Shown piece by piece: positions 1 to 9,307 of a stretch of 64,000 nt of DNA (the first letter of the stretch is position 1; the number at the start of each line of letters is the position of its first letter). The position numbers were made by a program, and so were the translations under genes. This DNA is from an uncultured Atopobium sp. (lineage in GTDB: Bacteria > Actinomycetota > Coriobacteriia > Coriobacteriales > Atopobiaceae): contig CALIAZ010000002.1 of assembly GCA_938045565.1 (NCBI GenBank), positions 62,001 through 126,000 of the forward strand, in the 5' to 3' direction. The notes under the pieces were generated by a model that was not told where the DNA came from, made no database searches, and was given only the letters and a program-made list of their open reading frames with translations.

Positions 1-1457
1 AAACGGTCGTGACTAACAACCAGAAGAGTTCCAGGCCACGAGTCCAGTAGATCTTCCAAGACAGCAAGCATGTCCGTATCAAGGTCGTTGCCTGGCTCGT
101 CCAGCACCAGCACGTTTGGCTCTTCCAGAAGTACGCACAGAAGTGCTAGACGCCTACGCTGGCCGCCTGAGAGGTCTTGCAAGCGATTAGTGAACTCTCG
201 GCGATCAAAGCCCAAGCTTTCAAGCAACTGTGTAGGGCTTTGCATCTTGCCGTTTACCAGGTAACTTGTCTTGTATTGGCTTAACAGCTCAAGAACGGTC
301 CACGCCTCTTTTGTGGCAAACGTATCAATCTGTTGAGAAAGCCAGCCAAATTTGACAGACTTTCCTACCTTTACCAGGCCAGACGTTGGTTGTAGTTGCT
401 GAGTCATCAACTCAAGAAGTGTAGACTTGCCAGCGCCATTCTCGCCCAAAATGCCATAGCGGTCACCTGGGCCAATGAGCCACTCAACATGCTTGATGAC
501 ATCTACCTGGGAGTTTGAAGCATCTGCCTGCGTATTTGAATCTGTGTCAGCAGTACATAAGGCATTTTTGTAAGCAAACGAGACGTCATGCATCTCAATA
601 ACTTGCTTGCCCAACCTAGAAACTGCCATACGTTTGAGCTCAAGCGTGTTTCTGAGTGGCGGATCTTCGGCGAGAAGCTCCATGGCAGCGTCAATTCTAA
701 ACTTGGGCTTTGACGTGCGTGCTTTTGCTCCGTGAGCAAGCCAGTTAAGCTCTTTTCTGAGCGTATTCTGACGGCGCTCTTCCATCACTGCCGCCTGTCT
801 ATCACGCTCAACTCGAGCTTGAATGTAGGCAGAATAGCCACCGTCAAACGGGTCAATTACCCCGTCATGAACTTCCCACATGTGGTCGCAGACCTCGTCC
901 AAAAACCAACGGTCGTGGGTGACCAGAATAAGTGCGCCATTTCCTTCTGACCAGCGATTTTTTAGATGATTAGCAAGCCACTGAATAGCATGAAGATCCA
1001 GGTGGTTTGTTGGCTCGTCAATGAGCATTAAGTCCCAGGTTCCTACCAGCAATCGAGCCAAGTCGCAGCGTCTACGTTGACCTCCGGAGAGCTCTCCTAC
1101 CAGGCCATTCCAGTCCAAGTCTCCAATGAGCTCATCAATAATCTTACGAACGCGAGCATCGGATGCCCACTCGTACTCTGGCGTATCGCCTACAACAGCG
1201 CTACAAACGGTTTGCGTATCAGAAAGTGAATCACTTTGGCCCATATAGCCTACTTGGATGCCACTTCTCCAGATTACGTTGCCAGAATCGGGTTCAATTC
1301 TTTTGGCGATAAGATCTAAGAGGGTTGATTTGCCGTCACCGTTTTTACCGACAACGCCAATACGGTCACCCTCATTTACACCAATGGTTTGGTTGGTAAG
1401 AACCTTCTTACCAGGCCACTCCATAGAGATTTGTTCGCAACCTACCAGAATTCCCAC
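1..1457 (-). CDS. ABC-F family ATPase, Uup-like (3' end cut by window)
   Basis: This is a soluble tandem-ATPase ABC-F protein, a family that acts on ribosomes or, for Uup, on DNA and ribosome stress, with no membrane domain. The first ATPase shows Walker A (GKNGDGKST), signature LSGGQ and Walker B with DEPTNHLD. The link between ATPases carries LNWLAHGAKARTSKPK, characteristic of the Uup branch. The second ATPase has GENGAGKST, LSGGQRRR and DEPGNDLD, and the window ends just after its SHDRF switch, so only the extreme C-terminus is missing. The start is a GTG at 1457 that shares one base with the TAG stop of nfo (TAGTG), implying translational coupling. Family assignment is firm; the Uup subgroup is likely. 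Confidence 0.9.
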   Translation of the reverse strand, partial: MGILVGCEQISMEWPGKKVLTNQTIGVNEGDRIGVVGKNGDGKSTLLDLIAKRIEPDSGNVIWRSGIQVGYMGQSDSLSDTQTVCSAVVGDTPEYEWASDARVRKIIDELIGDLDWNGLVGELSGGQRRRCDLARLLVGTWDLMLIDEPTNHLDLHAIQWLANHLKNRWSEGNGALILVTHDRWFLDEVCDHMWEVHDGVIDPFDGGYSAYIQARVERDRQAAVMEERRQNTLRKELNWLAHGAKARTSKPKFRIDAAMELLAEDPPLRNTLELKRMAVSRLGKQVIEMHDVSFAYKNALCTADTDSNTQADASNSQVDVIKHVEWLIGPGDRYGILGENGAGKSTLLELMTQQLQPTSGLVKVGKSVKFGWLSQQIDTFATKEAWTVLELLSQYKTSYLVNGKMQSPTQLLESLGFDRREFTNRLQDLSGGQRRRLALLCVLLEEPNVLVLDEPGNDLDTDMLAVLEDLLDSWPGTLLVVSHDR

Positions 1458-2308
1458 TAGTTATCACCTAAAAAAGAACGAAGTAACGCAATTTCTTCTC
1501 CCCAACCAGAAAGCTCAGAATGAGGAGTTTCCAAAATCATAGGAAGCGTATTGATACGCGGATTAGTCACCACAGCTCGGAACGTTTCTAAGCCAATGAA
1601 GCCTTTGCCAATCTGTTCATGTCTGTCTTTATGAGCTCCAAGAGGATTCTTTGAGTCATTAAGGTGCAAGGCTTTTAGCTTTTCTAAGCCAACTATCTGG
1701 TCAAATGTATCTAGAACATCATCAAGATTTTCTACAATCTCATAGCCGCCATCATGAACATGGCAGGTATCAAGGCACACACCCATAAGCTCGGGGTGGT
1801 TTACCTTATCTAGAATTGCAGCAATCTCTTCAAACGTTTTACCAACTTCAGTGCCTTTACCAGCCATAGTTTCAAGAAGTACGGTGGTGTGCTGGCCTTC
1901 AAACAGGCAATCGTTAAGCGCGTCTGAAATCTGCTCAATTGCCACGTCAGAGCCTTGACCCACATGGCTACCGGGATGGAAATTGTAATAATTACCAGGC
2001 AGATACTCCATACGCTCAAGATCTTCTGTGAGCGCTCGACGTGCAAAATCTCTGGTTTCCTCTTTAGCCGAACATAGATTCATGGTGTAAGGAGCGTGTG
2101 CAACCAAAGGTCCAAAGTGATTGACCTCAAGAAGCTTCCGGAGCTTTGCAACATCGGCCTCATCTAGAGCTTTAGCGTTGCCGCCACGAGGATTTCTAGT
2201 AAAGAAAGCAAAGGTAGTTGCCCCAATAGAAAGAGCATCTTTACCCATTGCCTCCCAGCCCTTACCTGCCGAGAGATGGCATCCAATAAATAGTTCTTCT
2301 GGCTGCAC
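1457..2308 (-). CDS. nfo: Endonuclease IV (AP endonuclease)
   Basis: Endonuclease IV cuts the DNA backbone 5' of abasic sites in base-excision repair, using three zinc ions in a TIM barrel. The zinc-ligand motifs are all present: HPGSHVGQG, LLETMAGKGTEVG, CLDTCHVHDGG, HLNDSKNPLGAHKDRH and a final LETP. I choose the GTG at 2308 because it lies directly after the coaBC stop, has GAGGAG about ten bases upstream, and places the conserved FIGCHLS near the N-terminus as in relatives. The open frame extends upstream to 2341 but that would overlap coaBC by 30 bases and add residues without similarity. The product is 283 residues, the usual length. It is coupled to the downstream ABC-F gene. Confidence 0.95.
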   Translation of the reverse strand: MQPEELFIGCHLSAGKGWEAMGKDALSIGATTFAFFTRNPRGGNAKALDEADVAKLRKLLEVNHFGPLVAHAPYTMNLCSAKEETRDFARRALTEDLERMEYLPGNYYNFHPGSHVGQGSDVAIEQISDALNDCLFEGQHTTVLLETMAGKGTEVGKTFEEIAAILDKVNHPELMGVCLDTCHVHDGGYEIVENLDDVLDTFDQIVGLEKLKALHLNDSKNPLGAHKDRHEQIGKGFIGLETFRAVVTNPRINTLPMILETPHSELSGWGEEIALLRSFLGDN

Positions 2309-2309
2309 G

Positions 2310-3536
2310 CTATGCACGCTCCTCAAGCATTTTGGCCACACGATTCAAAAGCTCTGAAGCTACGTCTGCCAGCGGCAAAGTCTCAAGCTGTTCTACACCT
2401 TGAGGAGTCACAAAAGCCACACGGTCTGTATCTGAACCAAAGGTTGAGTCTGGTCTAGAAACATCATTTGCCACAATCATGGAGCAACCTTTACGCTCAA
2501 GTTTAGCCTGAGCATGCTCCAAGACGTTATTTGTCTCGGCTGCAAAACCTACGACAACCTGTTCTTTCTTTGCCTTAGACAGGCTGGCAAGAATATCAGT
2601 GGTCTCTTTAAGGTCAATGGACTCAAGATACTCTAATGATTTCTTGAGCTTATGATCTGCTGGATGAGCTGGAGTGTAGTCGGCAACAGCTGCCGTCAAA
2701 ATAGCAGCGTCAACATTGTCAAAAACGTCTACGCACGCCTTGTACATATCTTCAGCAGATACCACTCTTTGAATAGTGACGCCTTGAGGAGCCTCCAAGT
2801 GAGTGGGGCCAGAGATAAGGGTGACGTCTGCTCCACGACAAGCAGCAACTTTAGCTACGGTATAGCCAAGTTTTCCTGTTGAACAGTTGGCAATAAAGCG
2901 AACTGGATCGATCTTCTCGTGAGTTGGTCCTGCGGTGATAAGAATCCTTTTACCTGCAAGATCTTGCGTAATTGGTGCGGCATCTTTGCTGGAAAGAACC
3001 TTAAGCGCAGCGTCAACAATCTGCTGTACCGGAGCAAGCTTTCCGTCACCGGTATAACCACATGCAAGACGGCCTGAATCAGGCATAACTATGTGAATAC
3101 CGCGCTGACACAGCAGTGCCACGTTTGTCTGGGTAGCTGGATTTTCCCACATGTGCGTATTCATAGCGGGAGCCACAAGAACTGGCGTATGAGCAGCTAA
3201 AAGCGTTGCGCTTGCAGCGTTATCAGCAATACCGTGAGCCATCTTAGCCATAATATTGGCGGTAGCTGGTACAACTACCAGGCAATCCGCCCAGTCAGCA
3301 AGGTCAACGTGGGCAACAGGAGTCTCAGTGTTGTTATAGAGCGACTGCACTACCTCATGATGCGTAAGGGCCTCAAAGGTAGTCTTTCCAACAAACTGAG
3401 CTGCATCTTCTGTCATAACAACACGAACGTCGCAGCCCGCTTTCTGAAGGCCTCTAAGCACTTCACAGGCTTTATATGCAGCAATGCCTCCGCACACCAC
3501 AAGGCATACAGAGGGCTGAGCGGTTTTATCCAACAT
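2310..3536 (-). CDS. coaBC: Bifunctional CoaBC (PPC synthetase/decarboxylase)
   Basis: CoaBC makes 4'-phosphopantetheine in coenzyme A synthesis: the C-terminal CoaB half joins cysteine to phosphopantothenate with CTP, and the N-terminal flavin-binding CoaC half decarboxylates the product. The CoaC part has GGIAAYKA, the PAMNTHMW substrate motif and a CGYTGDGKL segment holding the active-site Cys. The CoaB half begins at about residue 200 with ILITAGPTHEKIDPVRFI, has the dimer segment STGKLGY and the lysine-rich KLKK. At 408 residues it is full length. It sits in a row of housekeeping genes without pathway relation and is followed two bases later by nfo. Confidence 0.96.
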   Translation of the reverse strand: MLDKTAQPSVCLVVCGGIAAYKACEVLRGLQKAGCDVRVVMTEDAAQFVGKTTFEALTHHEVVQSLYNNTETPVAHVDLADWADCLVVVPATANIMAKMAHGIADNAASATLLAAHTPVLVAPAMNTHMWENPATQTNVALLCQRGIHIVMPDSGRLACGYTGDGKLAPVQQIVDAALKVLSSKDAAPITQDLAGKRILITAGPTHEKIDPVRFIANCSTGKLGYTVAKVAACRGADVTLISGPTHLEAPQGVTIQRVVSAEDMYKACVDVFDNVDAAILTAAVADYTPAHPADHKLKKSLEYLESIDLKETTDILASLSKAKKEQVVVGFAAETNNVLEHAQAKLERKGCSMIVANDVSRPDSTFGSDTDRVAFVTPQGVEQLETLPLADVASELLNRVAKMLEERA

Positions 3537-3550
3537 GGCAAGAAATTCCT

Positions 3551-4270
3551 TTATTCTTCAAACGCTGTAGAAGTAATAAGCATCCTATGGCAATAAGGGC
3601 ATTCAGCAATCTCAGAGCTGTGCTGAAGATCATGGAATGAACTTGGCTGCAGCTTGACGCGGCAAACACTTGGAACATTACCTACAAGGTGCTCAACTGC
3701 CAGGCCCTTAAAACGTTTACGTGCGGATTCGTAACGCTCAAGCGTATTTGCAGAAATCTGAGCTGCAAGTTCTTCTCGAGACTTAGAGAGCTCTACAATC
3801 TCTGCACGAAGGGCTGCAGAATCAATCTCAAGAGACTGAGAAAGGCTCTCACGCTCTTTCATGAGCTTTACCTGCAAGTCTTGTGCTGTTTGGTAAGCCT
3901 TCTTGCACTTCTCAAGCTCTTCTACTTTTGCTGCAAGCTTAAAATCGCACTTCTCGATATTCTTTGCCAAAGAAGAAAGCTGCTGATCAAAGTCTCTAAG
4001 AGCACGATGATTGGTAGCAGTTTCTACAGCAGCAGAAACCTCTTCTGACTTTTGGACATAGTGGGCACGCTGCTCATTGAGATCAGAAATATCAATTTCG
4101 ACGTCTTTTTTAACGCCAAGTACCTGCTTAAGCTGAGAAGCAATCTTTTTCTCTGCAAGTTGGGCGTTTTTAATCTTTTGAACCTGGGGCATTGAGGCCA
4201 AGTTGGATGCGAGTTTTAGCAGCTGCAAATCAATATCCTGGAGCTGCATCAGATTAACAGACTCACTCAT
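3551..4270 (-). CDS. Coiled-coil zinc-ribbon protein, CT398/YqfX-like family
   Basis: The protein is 239 residues, mostly a long charged helical hairpin (roughly residues 25-190, rich in Lys, Glu, Ala and Leu), ending in a small zinc ribbon. It belongs to the conserved bacterial family of coiled-coil proteins with a C4 zinc ribbon, thought to act as nucleic-acid or protein adaptors; no reaction is known. The second zinc knuckle is intact (CPYCHRML), but the first shows only one cysteine (SVCRVKLQ) where relatives have CxxC, so zinc binding may be lost or altered. The ATG at 4270 has a strong GAGGAGG ribosome site. It lies between coaBC and a cysteine desulfurase. Family assignment is good, function unknown. 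Confidence 0.75.
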   Translation of the reverse strand: MSESVNLMQLQDIDLQLLKLASNLASMPQVQKIKNAQLAEKKIASQLKQVLGVKKDVEIDISDLNEQRAHYVQKSEEVSAAVETATNHRALRDFDQQLSSLAKNIEKCDFKLAAKVEELEKCKKAYQTAQDLQVKLMKERESLSQSLEIDSAALRAEIVELSKSREELAAQISANTLERYESARKRFKGLAVEHLVGNVPSVCRVKLQPSSFHDLQHSSEIAECPYCHRMLITSTAFEE

Positions 4271-4368
4271 AGGGCCTCCTCATATACGGTTACTCATCTA
4301 GTCTACCGTAAATAAGGACGTATCGGAGGCGGAACATAACTAATGCAGCGATTAGTATGTGAAAAAAA

Positions 4369-5517
4369 TTATCCAACAATCTGCAGCAAGGTTGCACAGA
4401 AGGCATCAAGATCAGCCTCAGAAACGCGCTCGTCAAAGGTAATGCGCAAGCTGCCCAGAGCTTCGTTTCTAGAGATTCCCATTGCTGAGAGAACATGACT
4501 TGCGTCAAGAGAGCCTGAAGAGCACGCAGAGCCAGCCGAGACTTCAAATCCAGCCTGATCAAGCTTTAAGATAAGCGTCTCTGAGTCCATTGAAGGAACC
4601 ATAATGCTTACCGTACCAGGCATATGATCTTTGCCAGCGTACGCCTCTGTAGTCGGCTTAATCTTAGGAGAAGCACAAAGAGTCTCATACACCTTATTAG
4701 CACGCGCAGAAACGCTCTCCTGCGTTTGAGTAAGGTTCTCCAGGCACCACTGAGCCGCTGCAGCAAAAGCGAGAGCACTCCGAACATCCTGGGTGCCATG
4801 ACGTCTACCAGCCTCTTGTCCCCCGCCGTAACTCTGTGCCTTAAACGGAACTTTAGAGCGTATAAGTACCGCAGCAATACCAAGAGGTCCACCAATTTTA
4901 TGGGCGGCAATGGTCAGAGCGTCTACGTCTGCCACCTCTAAAGGAATGCGACCAAATGCTTGAACCGCGTCAGTGTGGAAAAGCGCGCCTACCTTATGAG
5001 CAGCTTGGGCAAGATTAACAACTGGCTGAATAACGCCCGTCTCATTATTGGCATACATGACAGAAACAAGGGCTACCGACTGGTCTAAAAAACCCTCAAG
5101 GGCAGAAGCCTCAATCTTTCCCTGACGGTTAGGCTGAGCAATTCTTACCTCAAAGCCCTTCTCGCGAAGAACCGGCGCAAGATCCAAAATAGAATCATGT
5201 TCAATTGCCGAGAAAACCACTGTGTTGCGCTTGTGGTCTTTGTTGCGAATGCCTTCTGCCATTCCAATGACAGAGAGGTTATTGCCCTCAGTGCCGCCAG
5301 AGCAAAAGACCACGTCAGGAGCCCTAAACTTGCCGCCCACTGCGCGTGCGATAACACTACGAGCACCATCAAGCTCTCGCGCTGCTTGACGACCAAGCGA
5401 GTGCAAAGAATTTGGGTTCACCCCAGCAATGGGTGAAGCCTCATAGGTTTTCTCGGCATCAAGCGCCTCTGTGCGCATTGGTGTTGAAGCAGCATAGTCT
5501 AGGTAAACGTATTCCAT
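4369..5517 (-). CDS. Cysteine desulfurase, NifS/IscS family
   Basis: A PLP-dependent enzyme that takes sulfur from cysteine as a protein-bound persulfide for Fe-S clusters or tRNA thiolation. Visible are the N-terminal LDYAASTP, the PLP-site SGGTEGNN, the PLP lysine in AAHKIGGPLG and the active-site loop cysteine in GSACSSGSLDASHV. I take the ATG at 5517, which puts MEYVYLDYAAS at the N-terminus as in relatives; a TTG at 5538 would add seven residues, and neither has a strong ribosome site. No scaffold gene (iscU) or tRNA thiouridylase lies beside it here, so its sulfur acceptor cannot be told from context. The product is 382 residues, the normal length. Confidence 0.93.
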   Translation of the reverse strand: MEYVYLDYAASTPMRTEALDAEKTYEASPIAGVNPNSLHSLGRQAARELDGARSVIARAVGGKFRAPDVVFCSGGTEGNNLSVIGMAEGIRNKDHKRNTVVFSAIEHDSILDLAPVLREKGFEVRIAQPNRQGKIEASALEGFLDQSVALVSVMYANNETGVIQPVVNLAQAAHKVGALFHTDAVQAFGRIPLEVADVDALTIAAHKIGGPLGIAAVLIRSKVPFKAQSYGGGQEAGRRHGTQDVRSALAFAAAAQWCLENLTQTQESVSARANKVYETLCASPKIKPTTEAYAGKDHMPGTVSIMVPSMDSETLILKLDQAGFEVSAGSACSSGSLDASHVLSAMGISRNEALGSLRITFDERVSEADLDAFCATLLQIVG

Positions 5518-5576
5518 AACGTGTTTCTGTTGATTCAATCTTGGTGGTCTATGTGCAAATAATGCTGGGGCGTGGT

Positions 5577-6251
5577 CTAGCCCTGAACGGTAAGAGCGGA
5601 CTCGCCAGCGTCGCGGATAGCCTGGATAGTTGCACCGCGGTCTTCCTGGCCAAACACAGCACTGCCCGCAACAAGCATATCAGCACCAGCAGCTACAACA
5701 TCAGCTGCGTTAGCTGCACTAATACCGCCATCAACCTCAATCAGAGGGTTAACGTTGTGTTTACGGCAGAGCTCTTTGAGTGCCTTGAGTTTCTTAAGTG
5801 AGTGAGGAATAAACTTCTGACCACCAAAACCAGGGTTAACCGTCATGATAAGCACCAGGTCAAGGTCTTCAATAAGATCCTCAAGAACGCTTACGGGAGT
5901 GCCTGGGCAAAGGGAAATGCCAGCCTTAGCACCAGAATCCTTAATAAGGTGAACAAGACGATGAGCGTGAACCTCGGCCTCGTAGTGGAAGGTAACAACG
6001 TCAGCACCACGATCCAGGAACAGAGGTGCAATCTCAGCTGGATTGGTGACCATCAGATGGACATCAATGGGCAGCTCAGAGGACTTTTTGCAGTACGAGA
6101 AAATATCTGGACCAAATGAAATATTAGGGACAAAGTGACCATCCATCACGTCGTAATGGATGTAGTCAGCGTTTGTAATTGAATCAAGCTCGCTCTTAAG
6201 CTTGGAGAAATCTGCGGACAGAACAGATGGTGCTACCAGGACGTTATTCAT
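5577..6251 (-). CDS. rpe: Ribulose-phosphate 3-epimerase
   Basis: Rpe interconverts ribulose 5-phosphate and xylulose 5-phosphate in the pentose phosphate pathway. The 224-residue TIM barrel has all the family marks: LSADFS near the N-terminus, HYDVMDGHFVPN with metal-binding His and catalytic Asp, HLMVTNP, VNPGFGGQ phosphate loop, and EVDGGI with the second catalytic Asp, followed by a GSAVFG phosphate site. It is nine bases downstream of gpsA and could be read on the same transcript. Nothing unusual. Confidence 0.97.
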   Translation of the reverse strand: MNNVLVAPSVLSADFSKLKSELDSITNADYIHYDVMDGHFVPNISFGPDIFSYCKKSSELPIDVHLMVTNPAEIAPLFLDRGADVVTFHYEAEVHAHRLVHLIKDSGAKAGISLCPGTPVSVLEDLIEDLDLVLIMTVNPGFGGQKFIPHSLKKLKALKELCRKHNVNPLIEVDGGISAANAADVVAAGADMLVAGSAVFGQEDRGATIQAIRDAGESALTVQG

Positions 6252-6260
6252 TAAACTCTC

Positions 6261-7271
6261 CTATCGAGTCATTCCATAAAATTCTTCATTAGGAAGGCGG
6301 TTAGTAAGGCGAGAAGTAATGTCTTCTGGCGTAGCGCCTTCGTAAAGTACAGCGTGAACAGCTGAAGTAATAGGCATCTCAACGTCCATCTGCTGACCCA
6401 GCTCATAAAGACCAATGACAGCCTGAGCGCCCTCAACAACCATGCCGGTTTCTTCCTGATATGACTGAAGTGTCTTACCCTTAACCAGGGCTTCTCCAAA
6501 CGTTCTATTTCTAGAATGCTCGGAGGTACAGGTAGCCACCAAGTCACCCATACCAGCAAGACCCATGCAGGTAAGCGGGTCTCCGCCGATAGCGCATACT
6601 ACGCGACCAAGCTCTGCCAAGCCACGTGTCATAAGAGCAGCAAGAGCGTTATCGCCATTACCCAAGCCAACAGCAATACCACAAGCAATAGCTACAACGT
6701 TTTTAGCGGCAGCACAAGCCTCAACGCCACGCACGTCAGAGCTAATGTAGGTTCTAAAATATGGGCGAGAAAGCAGTGCCTGGAAGCGCTTAGCAACCTC
6801 AGCATCTTCAGACGCTACAACAGCTGCAGAGATTCCCTGCTTAATAACCTCTTCTGCATGGTTTGGACCAGAAAGTACGGCAATTCTGGCAGGATTTCCC
6901 AGCTCGTCAGCAGCTACCTCATGCATAAGCTTGTGAGAACCTGCTTCCATACCCTTGGAAAGGATCAAAACATCAACCTCTGGATCAAGATATGGTGCGC
7001 AAGCAGCACAAACAGAGCGCAAAAACGCGGAAGGAGCAGCCATAACAACGGCATCTACACCGGTGAGAGCCTCAGCTTCACTGGTAGTAGACACAATATT
7101 GTGAGGAAGCTCAGAATCAGAAAGATGTCTGCAGTTGACGTGCTCTTTATTGATGGATTCGGTGACATCGGCCTCTCTAGACCAGATAATTACCTCATCA
7201 CAGGTAGAAGCAAGTAGTGTTGAAAGTGCGGTACCCCACGATCCCGAACCAATAACAGCAACTTTTTTCAT
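6261..7271 (-). CDS. gpsA: Glycerol-3-phosphate dehydrogenase [NAD(P)+]
   Basis: GpsA reduces dihydroxyacetone phosphate to sn-glycerol 3-phosphate, the backbone of phospholipids. The protein (336 residues) starts with an NAD-binding AVIGSGSWGTAL fold; SKGMEAG, SGPNHAEEV, and the KNVVAIACGIAVGLGNG segment with the catalytic Lys follow; the C-terminal half has GLAGMGDLVATCTS with the substrate-binding loop. It lies three bases downstream of plsY, the acyltransferase that uses its product, and further on the same strand is the PlsC domain of the cmk fusion, so this block supplies phosphatidic acid. Confidence 0.97.
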   Translation of the reverse strand: MKKVAVIGSGSWGTALSTLLASTCDEVIIWSREADVTESINKEHVNCRHLSDSELPHNIVSTTSEAEALTGVDAVVMAAPSAFLRSVCAACAPYLDPEVDVLILSKGMEAGSHKLMHEVAADELGNPARIAVLSGPNHAEEVIKQGISAAVVASEDAEVAKRFQALLSRPYFRTYISSDVRGVEACAAAKNVVAIACGIAVGLGNGDNALAALMTRGLAELGRVVCAIGGDPLTCMGLAGMGDLVATCTSEHSRNRTFGEALVKGKTLQSYQEETGMVVEGAQAVIGLYELGQQMDVEMPITSAVHAVLYEGATPEDITSRLTNRLPNEEFYGMTR

Positions 7272-7273
7272 GA

Positions 7274-7936
7274 TTACTTGTCCTTTTTCTTATCGCCGAA
7301 AGAGAATTTAGACTCACTACCAACATTAAGACGATTGATATTCTCGCGATGTGCCCAAATTACCGCAGCAGCCACAACAAATACAGGGATAGTTGCCACC
7401 GGATCCATGCCAAATAGCAGGCAGAATAGTGGAATGGCAACAGCTGCACCGATAGAGCCAAGCGATACGTACTTAGTTGGTACGGCAAGCGTAATAAACA
7501 CCGCAAGAGCTACGAGGGCTGCAAGCGGATTTACCGCAAGGCCACCACCAAATCCAACAGCAATTCCTTTGCCGCCGTGGAAATGAAGCCATGGCGAGAA
7601 AATATGACCAAGAACACAGCAGGCATACACAAAAGAAATGATGAGCTCTGCCTCTGCGTGATCATTTCCCGAGACCAGAGGAGTAAATCCCTGAGTTCCC
7701 AAGAACCAACGGACTAGCATGACGCTGAAAATGCCCTTACCTGCATCGCAAAGAAGCGTAAGAATACCTGCAGCTTTACCGGCATTTCTAGCAACATTGG
7801 TAGTGCCAATGTTTCCTGATCCAAGCTTGCGGATGTCCTCATGAGCCATAACGCTTGCAATAATCAGGCCAAATGGAACGCCACCAAGGCCAAACGCAAT
7901 AAGTCCAAAAATCAGAGCAACAACAATTCCAGACAT
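7274..7936 (-). CDS. plsY: Acyl-phosphate:glycerol-3-phosphate acyltransferase
   Basis: PlsY is the membrane enzyme that transfers an acyl group from acyl-phosphate to glycerol 3-phosphate. The 220-residue protein is highly hydrophobic with about five membrane segments. The three PlsY motifs are present: GSGNIGTTNVAR after the first loop, the HFHGGKGIAVGFGG segment, and a C-terminal HRENINRL. The start overlaps the last base of the der stop codon and gpsA follows at once, so der, plsY and gpsA look like one transcript. The pairing with gpsA gives the enzyme and the source of its acceptor side by side. Confidence 0.95.
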   Translation of the reverse strand: MSGIVVALIFGLIAFGLGGVPFGLIIASVMAHEDIRKLGSGNIGTTNVARNAGKAAGILTLLCDAGKGIFSVMLVRWFLGTQGFTPLVSGNDHAEAELIISFVYACCVLGHIFSPWLHFHGGKGIAVGFGGGLAVNPLAALVALAVFITLAVPTKYVSLGSIGAAVAIPLFCLLFGMDPVATIPVFVVAAAVIWAHRENINRLNVGSESKFSFGDKKKDK

Positions 7937-9261
7937 TAGTTAGATTCAACCTTCTTACGGAATTTCAAACGAATAGGTGTGCCAACCAGAGGGAACTTCT
8001 CGCGAAGCCTGTTCTCAATAAAGCGCTCGTAGTTATCGTCAACAAGGTCTGGAGCGTTGCACCAGAACGAGATAACAGGAGGCTTGGAGCCCGTCTGAGT
8101 GGCGTACTGAATCTTAAGTCGGCGACCGCGGTCAGAAACCGTGTGTCCACCCTCTCTGATCTGGGCGAGAAGCTCGTTGAGCTCGGAAGTCTTAAGCTGA
8201 AGTGCGCGGGATTCTGCAGCCGAAAGAGCAGCGGCAAGCACCTTATCAATAGCGCGTCCAGTAAGTGCAGAAACGTTGATGGAAGCAATCCATGGTGCAA
8301 ACGCTAGGCGCTTTGCTACAGAGACTGCTACCTCATCACGCTTTGCCTCAGAGTCAATGAGGTCCCACTTGTTAAGTAGGAGTACCAGCGCACATCCGCG
8401 CTCAACGGCCATGTTAGCAAGCTTTTGGTCCTGCTCGGTTACACCAACAGAAGCGTCAACCACAAGAAGGCAGACATCTGCGCGGTCCATTGCCTGCAGG
8501 CCTCTGACCAGACTGTAGTACTCAACGTCTTCATGTACCTGGCTCTTCTTGCGAATACCTGCAGTATCAACAAGACGAATGGGAGTTCCCTTCCATTCAA
8601 TCATAGTGTCAATAGCATCGCGTGTAGTTCCCGCAACGTCAGAAACAATAGAGCGCTTCTTGTTTGCTAAGCGGTTTGCAAGCGAAGATTTGCCTACGTT
8701 TGGACGACCAATAATTGCAAGGTTTAGAATGCCATCATCCTCTGGCTCTTCATCAGCCTCGGGGAAAGCGTTGACAATATCGTCCAGCAAGTCACCAGTA
8801 CCGTGACCGTGTGAAGCAGACAGAGGCAGAGGCTCGCCGCAACCAAGCGCATAGAAGTCCCAAAGACCGTCCTGCTCAGTTGCAGGGTTATCTTTCTTGT
8901 TGACAACCAAGAACACAGGCTTGGTGCTCTTGCGAACAATACGAGCAACCTCTTCGTCTTCGTCAGTAACACCAGTGGTGCCGTCTACCACAAAGACAAT
9001 AACGTCTGCCTCTTCGCATGCAAGAAGTGCCTGCTCACGGATGTGTGGAGCAAAGCGATCCTGCGATTTAATTGACTCAATGCCGCCGGTGTCAATGAGC
9101 TTGAACTCACGACCGTTCCAGTCAGCGTCGTGATACGAGCGGTCTCGGGTTACTCCCCTAGACTCGTGAACAATTGCATCGCGTTTCTCGGCAATTCTAT
9201 TTACCAGCGTGGACTTACCAACATTTGGGCGTCCAACAATAGCAACAATGGGCTTAGCCAT
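7936..9261 (-). CDS. der: Ribosome biogenesis GTPase Der (EngA)
   Basis: Der is the essential double-GTPase for maturation of the 50S subunit. Two G domains stand in tandem: the first with GRPNVGKSTL, DTGGI and NKKD, the second with GRPNVGKSSL, DTAGIRKK and NKWD, followed by a KH-like domain ending in a lysine/arginine-rich tail. At 441 residues it is complete. Der follows a DUF512 protein after 46 bases, as in many Firmicutes and Actinobacteria, and leads into plsY and gpsA. Confidence 0.97.
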   Translation of the reverse strand: MAKPIVAIVGRPNVGKSTLVNRIAEKRDAIVHESRGVTRDRSYHDADWNGREFKLIDTGGIESIKSQDRFAPHIREQALLACEEADVIVFVVDGTTGVTDEDEEVARIVRKSTKPVFLVVNKKDNPATEQDGLWDFYALGCGEPLPLSASHGHGTGDLLDDIVNAFPEADEEPEDDGILNLAIIGRPNVGKSSLANRLANKKRSIVSDVAGTTRDAIDTMIEWKGTPIRLVDTAGIRKKSQVHEDVEYYSLVRGLQAMDRADVCLLVVDASVGVTEQDQKLANMAVERGCALVLLLNKWDLIDSEAKRDEVAVSVAKRLAFAPWIASINVSALTGRAIDKVLAAALSAAESRALQLKTSELNELLAQIREGGHTVSDRGRRLKIQYATQTGSKPPVISFWCNAPDLVDDNYERFIENRLREKFPLVGTPIRLKFRKKVESN

Positions 9262-9307
9262 GTCTCACCTTTCATTCAGTTGGTTTAATGATACCAGCAA
9301 TACGTGG

